Source: a virus. From it: 41,842 nt of DNA. Shown in pieces: positions 22,596 to 28,162 of this stretch (positions within the stretch are counted from its first letter, which is position 1; every line of letters begins with the position of its first letter). The position numbers and the translations under genes were made by a program. Below the pieces are notes generated by a model that was given only the letters and a program-made list of their open reading frames with translations, was not told the DNA's origin and did no database searches. Location of the stretch: the IMG/VR virus record IMGVR_UViG_3300033141_001144, positions 1 to 41,842 of that record; one strand, 5' to 3'.

Positions 22596-22742
22596 GGGTG
22601 GGTTAAGGGTGGGTTGGCCTTCCTGCGGCCTCTCAGAGGGTGGGTTGACGTTTGTAGAGGGTGGGTTGAGGGTGGGTTGACTTTTTTGTTCGCTGCCAGA
22701 GGGTGGGTTGGCCTTTGTTAAGGGTGGGTTGAGGGTGGGTTG
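22596..22742 (+). repeat. GGGTGGGTTG repeats forming potential G-quadruplexes
   Basis: Eight copies of the GGGTGGGTT core lie in 147 bp, all on the + strand. Three pairs are 4 nt apart and give four G-tracts each: 22596-22613, 22659-22676 and 22722-22739. All fit the four-GGG, short-loop rule for intramolecular G-quadruplexes. The same core builds the stalk repeats in the protease gene at 12.1 kb. Confidence 0.85.
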
Positions 22743-22744
22743 GT

Positions 22745-22762
22745 GTTTGATGATTATCAAAC
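22745..22762 (+). other. Hairpin after the G-rich repeats
   Basis: GTTTGAT (22745-22751) pairs with ATCAAAC (22756-22762) around GATT. No T-run follows, so it is not a clear terminator. Confidence 0.5.
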
Positions 22763-22777
22763 ACGCCTGCACCTGCG

Positions 22778-22928
22778 TTATCGGACCTCCGGCCCAGTCC
22801 AGTTATCGGACCTCCGGCCGCCATCTGGTTATTGGACCTTCGGCGTCGTCTGGTTATCGGACGCCTGGACGCCTGGACGGCCACCGCCTGGACGGCCGAC
22901 GCCTGGACGCCTATATTGATTATCGGAC
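22778..22928 (+). repeat. TTATCGGAC word array, left copy
   Basis: TTATCGGAC occurs at 22778, 22803, 22854 and 22920, with TTATTGGAC at 22829. The first four are spaced 25-26 bp. Between 22860 and 22915 GCCTGGACG-type short repeats fill the gap. All are in the same direction as transcription. Confidence 0.8.
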
Positions 22929-22992
22929 GTTCCGTGTCAAGAATCTATCTACATATATCATAAACTATTTGTTGCAAAACACAAGAAAAATC

Positions 22993-23020
22993 TTGTTTCT
23001 TCTCCTATGTGTGTTATACT
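22993..23020 (+). promoter_or_regulatory. Sigma-70 promoter P6
   Basis: TTGTTT (22993-22998), 16-nt spacer, TATACT (23015-23020) in TGTGTTATACTTTG. This GTTATACTTT form with a 16-nt spacer recurs at P7, P8 and P9. Confidence 0.75.
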
Positions 23021-23056
23021 TTGATTGTCGAGAGAACCTTTCTTAGGAGTGAAAAA

Positions 23057-23209
23057 ATGACGGCACGACTGATTAGCAAAATGGTGATCGTGTTTGGTGT
23101 GTTCTTGTTGCTGGTTTGGTCGGGCGTACAGGCGGCACATTATGCAGATACATTGGCGACGGAATCGGCGAAAACAGCCACAACAATCGAAAGCATTTTG
23201 TCGGAGTAA
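23057..23209 (+). CDS. Small membrane or secreted protein (50 residues)
   Basis: MTARLISKMVIVFGVFLLLV begins a hydrophobic segment (residues about 8-24) after a basic start, with VQAAHY as a possible signal-peptidase site. The tail ends TIESILSE. AGGAG is 7 nt before ATG 23057. Its last codons, TIESILSE and stop, belong to a 35-bp direct repeat that is copied at the end of the next gene. Role unknown. Confidence 0.65.
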   Translation: MTARLISKMVIVFGVFLLLVWSGVQAAHYADTLATESAKTATTIESILSE

Positions 23210-23217
23210 AGATCATG
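23183..23217 (+). repeat. 35-bp direct repeat, copy 1
   Basis: Identical to 23356-23390. It contains the codons TIESILSE, the stop TAA, a GGAG ribosome site and the next ATG. Thus it supplies the end of one gene and the translation start of the next. Confidence 0.9.
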
Positions 23218-23382
23218 GAAAAATGCGATTTATATGTTGCAGAACGCGGGTCTGATAATTGGGAATGTCGTCATAAGGCTATATCCCAGGAATTGGCCAA
23301 AAGTCTTAAAGCTGAATTTGTTGCTGCTGGTTATCGTTGTGTTATCCGGCACCATACAATCGAAAGCATTTTGTCGGAGTAA
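23215..23382 (+). CDS. Small protein in a direct-repeat cassette (55 residues)
   Basis: MEKCDLYVAERGSDNWECRH is followed by a helix and RCVIRHH, then TIESILSE, the same ending as the upstream protein. The gene lies between two copies of the 35-bp repeat, so its start signal and its C-terminal codons are both within repeats. It looks like an inserted or duplicated cassette. Apart from two Cys there are no motifs, and no family is recognised. Confidence 0.65.
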   Translation: MEKCDLYVAERGSDNWECRHKAISQELAKSLKAEFVAAGYRCVIRHHTIESILSE

Positions 23383-23390
23383 AGATCATG
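23356..23390 (+). repeat. 35-bp direct repeat, copy 2
   Basis: Exact copy of 23183-23217, starting 173 bp later. It provides the stop and the ribosome site for the gene at 23388. Confidence 0.9.
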
Positions 23391-23894
23391 CGAACAAAAC
23401 CACTGACGGATTGCAAATGGATAACAGCCAAACAGCAAACCAATGAGTATGCGTTTTGGCTGGTCATTGAACTGATCGACACGGAGGAAATTTATGGTTC
23501 GGACAATGAGGGCAAACCTAAGTATGTTGCCCAAGTACATGCAGTGTCCCCGGATTTGGCTGGGCCGGAAAACATAGCAGACGCTATAGAATGCTATGGT
23601 GTCGCAGAGAATCTGTCCGGGGAATTGGCTGTAGTAGAGTGCTTGTTTGCATATGGTGTGTCTGCAATATGCGACGAATTTTCCGGCAACAATCGCCGGA
23701 AAGTGCTACGTGCAGCCAAACACGCTATTGGTCCGATTGCGGCGATGTTGGGCTTCTTTTTGGATGGACCCCAAAACCAAGCAGGTCATACCGGTTGGGA
23801 CTTCCTCAAAGGCGATTTGTCCTCAGAGACGGCGATTGCCAACCGGAAACGGTGGGGTTCTGAGGTTCCGCCGGTCATGCACGTTGAATCATAG
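23388..23894 (+). CDS. Hypothetical protein
   Basis: The 168-residue protein starts MRTKPLTDCKWITAKQQTNE. It has a mixed sheet/helix front (WLVIELIDTEEIYG), a helical middle with CDEFSGNNRRKVLRAAKHA and an IGPIAAMLGFFLDGP hydrophobic stretch that could be a buried helix. GGAG in the direct repeat serves the start. It precedes the HhH-like gene by 8 nt. Function unknown. Confidence 0.6.
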   Translation: MRTKPLTDCKWITAKQQTNEYAFWLVIELIDTEEIYGSDNEGKPKYVAQVHAVSPDLAGPENIADAIECYGVAENLSGELAVVECLFAYGVSAICDEFSGNNRRKVLRAAKHAIGPIAAMLGFFLDGPQNQAGHTGWDFLKGDLSSETAIANRKRWGSEVPPVMHVES

Positions 23895-23902
23895 GACAAG
23901 CT

Positions 23903-24523
23903 ATGATGGCAAAGGCAAAGACCAAACGTCTATGTTTACGGATAGACATAGATACTACAGACAAACGGGCAAAAACATGGTATCCGGATGCTACAAAGCT
24001 GATAAAAGACCTGTATCCGGATAATTGGGGTCTTTTTATCGATTTTCTGGCATCTACGTCGCCTCGTATGTCTGTTAAAAAGAATTGGTGTGTCTCTGTG
24101 GCATTGATGGAGGCATATGAGAATCGCCATACTTCCCCACAGGAATGGGGCGATTTGCTGGCAAGCCTTATGCCCGCACACCTAAACAACGTAGTGCGGG
24201 CATTGCAGGGCAAGTCAATTCACGGGCCCAAAGTTTCACGGTTTGCCGCAAACCTCAAAGGTGATTTAGATGTAGTCACCATCGACGTATGGATATGTCG
24301 GGCATACGGATTAGAGCATAAGGCGCTTACTCCAAAAGTGTACGCTTGCTTAGAGAAGAAAATCCGTAAAGATGCTATGAATTGTGGCATAGAGCCTGCC
24401 AATTATCAAGCTCTTGTCTGGTACTCTATCCGGCGGACGTTCGGGAAACGAGATAAGTCATTCCTATCTGTTTATCGGGAAATTCGCTGCGAAACACCTT
24501 GTTTTTCATTTATGGAGGAATAG
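23903..24523 (+). CDS. HhH-GPD-like / DUF7178-type phage protein
   Basis: The 206-residue helical protein contains GKSIHGPKVSRFAANLKGDL, then VVTIDVWICRAYG and, later, GIEPANYQALVWYSIRR. These resemble the helix-hairpin-helix and active-site Asp (VTID) of DNA-glycosylase-like folds, and the phage DUF7178 family as I remember it. Other parts (TWYPDATKLIKDLYPDNWGL) are typical of the same family's N-terminus. It could act on DNA bases, but no catalytic Lys or Fe-S cluster is obvious, so activity is not claimed. Two ATGs start it; AGGA is upstream. Confidence 0.6.
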   Translation: MMAKAKTKRLCLRIDIDTTDKRAKTWYPDATKLIKDLYPDNWGLFIDFLASTSPRMSVKKNWCVSVALMEAYENRHTSPQEWGDLLASLMPAHLNNVVRALQGKSIHGPKVSRFAANLKGDLDVVTIDVWICRAYGLEHKALTPKVYACLEKKIRKDAMNCGIEPANYQALVWYSIRRTFGKRDKSFLSVYREIRCETPCFSFMEE

Positions 24524-24543
24524 TACAGGGGTAAAGATTCTTT

Positions 24544-24571
24544 TTGCTTTCCTGCGAACATAGGTTATACT
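24544..24571 (+). promoter_or_regulatory. Sigma-70 promoter P7
   Basis: TTGCTT (24544-24549), 16-nt spacer, TATACT (24566-24571). It lies in a 36-bp block (24539-24574) exactly repeated at P8. Confidence 0.85.
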
Positions 24572-24605
24572 TTAAGGGTAAGGAACCTATTTAGGAGAGT
24601 CAGAA

Positions 24606-24746
24606 ATGCAAGAGAACAAAGTAGACAATGCAGAGGACCACAACAGAGGCTATTGTCCAGTGTGTGGGCAAAAGGGTTGGGATGTAGTCTGCCAATACTG
24701 CGTGGTTTGTGGGCATGATCCCATAAGTGAAGATGAAGATTCTTGA
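24606..24746 (+). CDS. Small zinc-ribbon protein (46 residues)
   Basis: Starts MQENKVDNAEDHNRGYCPVC and continues with CQYCVVCGHD. Two CxxC pairs (CPVC and CVVC) plus C29 give a rubredoxin-like or zinc-ribbon site. The ends are acidic (SEDEDS). TTAGGAGAG is upstream of ATG 24606. It stands alone under promoter P7 and the next promoter follows at once. Function unknown. Confidence 0.75.
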   Translation: MQENKVDNAEDHNRGYCPVCGQKGWDVVCQYCVVCGHDPISEDEDS

Positions 24747-24756
24747 TTGAATCTTT

Positions 24757-24784
24757 TTGCTTTCCTGCGAACATAGGTTATACT
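24757..24784 (+). promoter_or_regulatory. Sigma-70 promoter P8, duplicate of P7
   Basis: TTGCTT (24757-24762), 16-nt spacer, TATACT (24779-24784). The 36-bp block 24752-24787 is identical to 24539-24574. It starts 6 nt after the previous stop. Confidence 0.85.
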
Positions 24785-24815
24785 TTACGTAGCAAGGGTT
24801 TGTAGGAGCAAGATT

Positions 24816-24953
24816 ATGACTCAAGAAGCAAGAGAAAAGCTGTTACGAAAGCTGGCAAAACGCCGAAAAGGCACGCAAGTTACACTAACCCCGGTTGAGC
24901 GAGACTATCTTGCGTCCCTGATCTTGGCCGAAAAGGAGTGGATAGATGGATAA
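24816..24953 (+). CDS. Small basic helical protein (45 residues)
   Basis: MTQEAREKLLRKLAKRRKGT is followed by VTLTPVERDYLASLILAEKE. The N-terminal half is very basic, the second is an acidic helix. GTAGGAGCAAG precedes ATG 24816. A helix-turn-helix is possible but not clear. The stop overlaps the start region of the next gene. It is the first gene after P8. Confidence 0.6.
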   Translation: MTQEAREKLLRKLAKRRKGTQVTLTPVERDYLASLILAEKEWIDG

Positions 24954-25015
24954 GCAGCGTCTCGGCGAAGGCTATGCTGGCACTTGTGGTGTTGGCATAC
25001 TTTTGCCTATGTTGA
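24938..25015 (+). CDS. Hydrophobic micropeptide, copy 1
   Basis: A frame from GTG 24938 (or ATG 24974) encodes VSAKAMLALVVLAYFCLC and stops at TGA 25013. Copy 2 at 25823-25915 encodes VSAKAMLALVVLAYLCQC. Between copies four of the first six changes in this frame are silent, while the overlapping frame would change an amino acid each time. That pattern favours this frame as coding. The likely start in this copy is unsure, as the GTG abuts its own ribosome site. Confidence 0.4.
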   Translation: MDRWISSVSAKAMLALVVLAYFCLC

Positions 25016-25026
25016 TGGGGTGCGAT

Positions 25027-25221
25027 ATGAACAAGGTAGACTACGATTCAGCAGTGTGTGATTGTGACGGTTACGGAAACGTAACTGTCGGAAAAACCTA
25101 CAAAGGCTTTGTGCTTGAGGTGTCAGATGTTTCTGTGAAGGTGTGGGACGCCGACGATAACTTCATCGGCAAGTTTAGCACTATCACAGAGGCAAAGGCT
25201 GTTATTGATAATCTGCTGTAG
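25027..25221 (+). CDS. Hypothetical protein, paralogous start
   Basis: The 64-residue protein starts MNKVDYDSAVCDCDGYGNVT and is followed by short strands and a C-terminal helix (TITEAKAVIDNLL). GGGGTGCGAT precedes ATG 25027, in the duplicated leader. The frame is open upstream to ATG 24946, giving a 91-residue version, but the duplication comparison favours 25027. The first residues match those of the hexapeptide-repeat protein (MNRADYDL). Function unknown. Confidence 0.55.
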   Translation: MNKVDYDSAVCDCDGYGNVTVGKTYKGFVLEVSDVSVKVWDADDNFIGKFSTITEAKAVIDNLL

Positions 25222-25279
25222 CAGCCTGTTTTGTGCCACAAAGCCTCAGACGTCCGGTAACTTTTTTAGGAGTGATGCA

Positions 25280-25696
25280 ATGGTAAAGGCAAGATTGTTT
25301 CTATCTGTGGTCTCTGGCGACGTCTTGGCACTTTCTAATCATGCCGCAAATGTGATGAAGGAATTTCGCTTGTGTGCAAACGTCGTGCCCCTGTGGTCAA
25401 GTGTACACAACAATTCTACTGGCGGCTATGGGGTTGAAGCTGGCTGCCGCATTGACATTCTGTCCGATGCAGAGGAAGATCAGATTCTCCTCTTATGGAC
25501 GAAACTTCGCGAAGCCTTTGGGATTCACTGCGTTTGGCTGGATGTTCATGGGTATTCGGGCTGTATCTGTAACTGGCCGTACTACGTCCAAAATTTTGAC
25601 AAGGTGAATCACGAATCGCCGATGAAGTGCTCGGAGTATACCGGCTTGGACGCTACCGGGCACGACGCCGATGGCAATCGTCGTGAATACTGGTAG
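25280..25696 (+). CDS. Hypothetical protein ending GNRREYW
   Basis: The 138-residue protein starts MVKARLFLSVVSGDVLALSN and has a compact mixed fold by pattern, with several Cys (CRIDIL, CVWLDVHGYSGCICNW). TTAGGAG is before ATG 25280. The C-terminal DGNRREYW is similar to the out-of-frame-stopped end of the hexapeptide gene (YGNRREH), suggesting shared tail sequence. Function unknown. Confidence 0.6.
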   Translation: MVKARLFLSVVSGDVLALSNHAANVMKEFRLCANVVPLWSSVHNNSTGGYGVEAGCRIDILSDAEEDQILLLWTKLREAFGIHCVWLDVHGYSGCICNWPYYVQNFDKVNHESPMKCSEYTGLDATGHDADGNRREYW

Positions 25697-25735
25697 ACAA
25701 TCCGCCGGACCACCCTTCCGGCTTTCACATCATAG

Positions 25736-25775
25736 GGCCCGATAACTTCACCCCGGTTATCGGGCCTCCTTCCTT
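25736..25775 (+). terminator. Rho-independent terminator with CCGATAA stem
   Basis: GGCCCGATAAC (near 25736-25746) pairs with GTTATCGGGCC (25756-25766) around a 9-nt loop, followed by TCCTTCCTTTTC. The arms contain GCCCGATAA, a variant of the TTATCGGAC word. Confidence 0.8.
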
Positions 25776-25788
25776 TTCGGAAATTTTT

Positions 25789-25816
25789 TTGCATTCCCGC
25801 TAATGTGTGTTATACT
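25789..25816 (+). promoter_or_regulatory. Sigma-70 promoter P9
   Basis: TTGCAT (25789-25794), 16-nt spacer, TATACT (25811-25816). The A of the next ATG is 7 nt after the -10 element, at the expected transcription start, so a leaderless mRNA is predicted. Confidence 0.85.
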
Positions 25817-25822
25817 TTACGT

Positions 25823-25915
25823 ATGGACAGTGAAACGAAATACCGTTTGTTCAACAACGTCTCGGCAAAGGCTATGTTGGCACTTGTGGTGCTGGCATAT
25901 CTTTGCCAGTGTTAG
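25823..25915 (+). CDS. Hydrophobic micropeptide, copy 2 (30 residues)
   Basis: MDSETKYRLFNNVSAKAM is followed by LALVVLAYLCQC and TAG. The second half can span a membrane. ATG 25823 coincides with the predicted P9 start. It lies 11 nt before the hexapeptide gene, whose ribosome site (GAGG) overlaps its end, so it may act as a leader peptide controlling that gene. Copy 1 stands before the gene at 25027. Confidence 0.6.
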   Translation: MDSETKYRLFNNVSAKAMLALVVLAYLCQC

Positions 25916-25926
25916 TGAGGTGCAAT

Positions 25927-26448
25927 ATGAATAGGGCAGACTACGACTTAAAGAAGAAGTACACGCTGCAATCCACGACGCTAACCGTGGACGGGCATAC
26001 ACTGCATCGGATTGTCCGAGTTTCCGACGGCGTGGCTGGCGGATGGATTGAGCATGAGGGGAACTTGAGCCACGACGGCAAGGCGTGGGTTTCTGACGAT
26101 GCCTTGATCTATGGCGACGCCCAAGTCTGTGGCGATGCTCAAGTCTGTGGCAATGCGGAAGTCTATGGCAAGGCAGAAGTCTGTGGCAAGGCGAAAGTTT
26201 GGGGCGACGCCCTGATCTATGGCGACGCCCAAGTCTGTGACAATGCCAAGGTCTATGGCAGGGCGGAAGTCCACGGCGTCGCTCAAGTCTGTGGCAATGT
26301 CAAGGTCTACGACGACGCCCAAGTCTATGGTAATGCCAAGGTCTGTGGCAATGCCAAGGTCTACGACGATGCCAAGGTCTACGGTAATGCCAAGGTCTGT
26401 GGCGATGTCAAGGTCTGTGACATTGCCTTGATCTACGGCGATGCCTAA
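25927..26448 (+). CDS. Hexapeptide-repeat beta-helix-like protein, prematurely stopped
   Basis: The 173-residue protein has a 55-residue front (MNRADYDLKKKYTLQSTTLT) and then about 20 six-residue units such as VYGNAK, VCGDAQ and IYGDAL. The hexad with small residues and a Val/Ile is typical of left-handed beta helices and similar repeat folds. The DNA repeat is 18 bp. TAA at 26446 replaces what is CAA (Gln) in the matching repeats; the frame continues VYGNRREH to TGA 26473, so the last 8 codons are lost by one substitution. GAGGTGCAAT is its ribosome site. The function is unknown. Confidence 0.75.
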   Translation: MNRADYDLKKKYTLQSTTLTVDGHTLHRIVRVSDGVAGGWIEHEGNLSHDGKAWVSDDALIYGDAQVCGDAQVCGNAEVYGKAEVCGKAKVWGDALIYGDAQVCDNAKVYGRAEVHGVAQVCGNVKVYDDAQVYGNAKVCGNAKVYDDAKVYGNAKVCGDVKVCDIALIYGDA

Positions 26449-26507
26449 GTCTATGGCAATCGTCGCGAACATTGATAGTCGGCGGATGACGTAGCATTCG
26501 CACCATG

Positions 26508-26540
26508 CGGCCGAAGGTAAGCCTTCGGCCGTATTCTTTT
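26508..26540 (+). terminator. Rho-independent terminator
   Basis: CGGCCGAAGG (26508-26517) pairs with CCTTCGGCCG (26522-26531) around TAAG, followed by TATTCTTTT. It ends the hexapeptide transcript. Confidence 0.85.
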
Positions 26541-26545
26541 GCTCA

Positions 26546-27113
26546 GCGGCAGGCGCTCTGGCGGCCGACACCACGGCGGCAGGCGCTCTGGCAGCCGACA
26601 CCACGGCAGCCGACACCACGGCGGCAGGCGCTCTGGTAGCCGACACTCTGGTAGCCGACACTCTGGCAGCCGACGCTCTGGCAGCCGACATCGCAGCGGC
26701 AGGCGCTCTGGCAGCCGACATCGCAGCGGCAGGCGCTCTGGCGGCCGACACCACGGCGGCCGACACCACGGCGGCAGGCGCTCTGGCAGCCGACGCTCTG
26801 GCAGCCGATCTGGCAGCCGACACTCTGGCAGCCGACGCTCTGGCAGCCGACACCACGGCGGCAGGCGCTCTGGCAGCCGACACCACGGCAGCCGACACCA
26901 CGGCGGCAGGCGCTCTGGCAGCCGACACCACGGCGGCCGACACCACGGCGGCAGGCGCTCTGGCAGCCGACATCGCAGCGGCCGACGCCACGGCGGCAGG
27001 CGATCTGGCAGCCGACATCGCAGCGGCCGACACCACGGCGGCAGGCGCTCTGGCAGCCGACATCGCAGCGGCAGGCGCTCTGGCAGCCGACACCACGGCG
27101 GCAGCCGACGCCG
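26546..27113 (+). repeat. Modular 15-bp repeat array (about 38 units)
   Basis: The stretch is built almost only from 15-bp modules, such as GGCGGCAGGCGCTCT, GGCAGCCGACACCAC, GGTAGCCGACACTCT and GGCAGCCGACATCGC, in variable order. One module is 12 bp (26811-26822), so lengths stay multiples of three. All six frames are open or nearly so, and none has a ribosome site and start: the + frame from 26539 would begin with TTG inside the terminator, and the frame coding AAGALAADTT has no start codon. I annotate it as repeat DNA, not as a gene. Confidence 0.8.
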
Positions 27114-27173
27114 AAATTTCTTATAGGACCTTGGCGGTGGCCGGAATTTCTTATGGGACCACCGCAGATTGGC

Positions 27174-27423
27174 GTCCGATAACTGACGTCCGATAAGACC
27201 AGTTATGTGTCGCCTAAGTTATCGGGCCATGCACGTCCGATAATATCGACGCCCGATAACGCACGTCCTATAGTATATGACGTCCGATAATAGCAGGCAT
27301 TAGGGGGCCTTTCCCCCAGTATTATCGGACGGGGAGCCGGGGTTGCCATCCGTCCTCAGTCCCCGAACCTTCAACCCTCAAAATTTCAAAAAAGACCTAT
27401 AAGCCCCAGAACCATTATCGGAC
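27174..27423 (+). repeat. GTCCGATAA / TTATCGGAC word array, right copy
   Basis: GTCCGATAA occurs at 27174, 27188, 27235 and 27282; variants GCCCGATAA at 27251 and TTATCGGGC at 27219; the reverse orientation TTATCGGAC at 27322 and 27415. The hairpin GGGGG-CCTTT-CCCCC lies at 27303-27317. No gene is visible from 27114 to 27492. Confidence 0.8.
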
Positions 27424-27457
27424 ATCCCCCACCCATAAAAATTTTCAAAAAAACCTC

Positions 27458-27486
27458 TTGACCGAGGAGCCCATCCTTGCTACAAT
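27458..27486 (+). promoter_or_regulatory. Sigma-70 promoter P10
   Basis: TTGACC (27458-27463), 17-nt spacer, TACAAT (27481-27486). The next ATG begins 7 nt after the -10 element, predicting leaderless mRNA. Confidence 0.8.
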
Positions 27487-27492
27487 AGCACC

Positions 27493-27627
27493 ATGACAGA
27501 GCTAAAAGGATATAGATGTGAGTGTGGCAACATTGTGTGGTCTCCAAGTCACATAGATGAAAAGATCAAGTGTGACAAGTGTGGGGTCTGGATGAAAAAG
27601 GACGATAGATTGGAGGTAGTTGGATAA
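27493..27627 (+). CDS. Small zinc-ribbon protein (44 residues), leaderless
   Basis: MTELKGYRCECGNIVWSPSH is followed by CDKCGVWMKK. CxC and CxxC pairs make a zinc ribbon. ATG 27493 is at the predicted transcription start of P10 and has no Shine-Dalgarno. It ends TAATG with a further short frame (MYLKVQNER, 27627-27701) that resembles the start of the gene at 27956. Function unknown. Confidence 0.7.
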   Translation: MTELKGYRCECGNIVWSPSHIDEKIKCDKCGVWMKKDDRLEVVG

Positions 27628-27660
27628 TGTATCTGAAAGTACAAAACGAAAGGAGACCAC

Positions 27661-27954
27661 ATGGAATCAGTAAAGTTACATCGGACAATCATGGGGGTTG
27701 AAACGGACAATTCTTTGGGACCCCACAATAAGGTGGTTCACCAATGCTCCTCCACCGGATTTCGCTGGATCATCTCCAAGCAGGAAGGGAAGTATGTGGC
27801 TCAAGTCATTTCGTTGGATACGGATGAAGGGTATATGGTCTTTGGCCCCAAAGCTGTGAGGGGTATGCTCCGAACAGGTAGCTTTATGCGGGTATCAACC
27901 ACCACTGTCGAAGAGATGATTGATATCATTATGGAAACTCGGAGGGTAAATTAG
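27661..27954 (+). CDS. Hypothetical protein
   Basis: The 97-residue protein starts MESVKLHRTIMGVETDNSLG and has strand-rich pattern (KYVAQVISLDTDEGYMVFG) and a C-terminal helix (VEEMIDIIMETRR). AAAGGAGA is 7 nt before ATG 27661. No family is recognised. Confidence 0.65.
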   Translation: MESVKLHRTIMGVETDNSLGPHNKVVHQCSSTGFRWIISKQEGKYVAQVISLDTDEGYMVFGPKAVRGMLRTGSFMRVSTTTVEEMIDIIMETRRVN

Positions 27955-27955
27955 C

Positions 27956-28162
27956 ATGTTCCTAAAGGTGCAAGACGACAAACAACGCGACAAGATGCTG
28001 ATCGAGTCGGATCGCATTCAATGGGCAGTCCCGAACAAGCTTCGCGTCTGGCCCAACACGAGCGATCCTACCAGATACGCCACTTTTTGTCTGAACCACG
28101 GCGACTACGTGTTCATCATGAACAACGACGGCAAGACCATCTACAGTAAGAGAGTTGTGTGA
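27956..28162 (+). CDS. Hypothetical protein
   Basis: The 68-residue protein starts MFLKVQDDKQRDKMLIESDR and ends KRVV after a beta-rich half (YATFCLNHGDYVFIM). GGAGGG precedes it. It is adjacent to the previous gene and coupled to the next (TGATG). Its start resembles a short frame at 27627, suggesting local duplication. Confidence 0.6.
   Translation: MFLKVQDDKQRDKMLIESDRIQWAVPNKLRVWPNTSDPTRYATFCLNHGDYVFIMNNDGKTIYSKRVV

Noticed and set aside
25981-27096. A 371-residue open frame on the minus strand through the repeats and hexapeptide gene
   Set aside because: It is the complement of two repeat regions with no start signals; its Ala-rich and Asp/Leu-rich halves are shadows of the + strand repeats.
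26539-27126. A 195-residue Arg/His/Gly/Ser-rich + frame in the 15-bp repeats
   Set aside because: It would start with TTG within a terminator T-tract, has no ribosome site, and all other frames there are open too because the repeats lack stops.
22596-27423. CRISPR array
   Set aside because: Repeats are short words or tandem modules without unique spacers of constant length.
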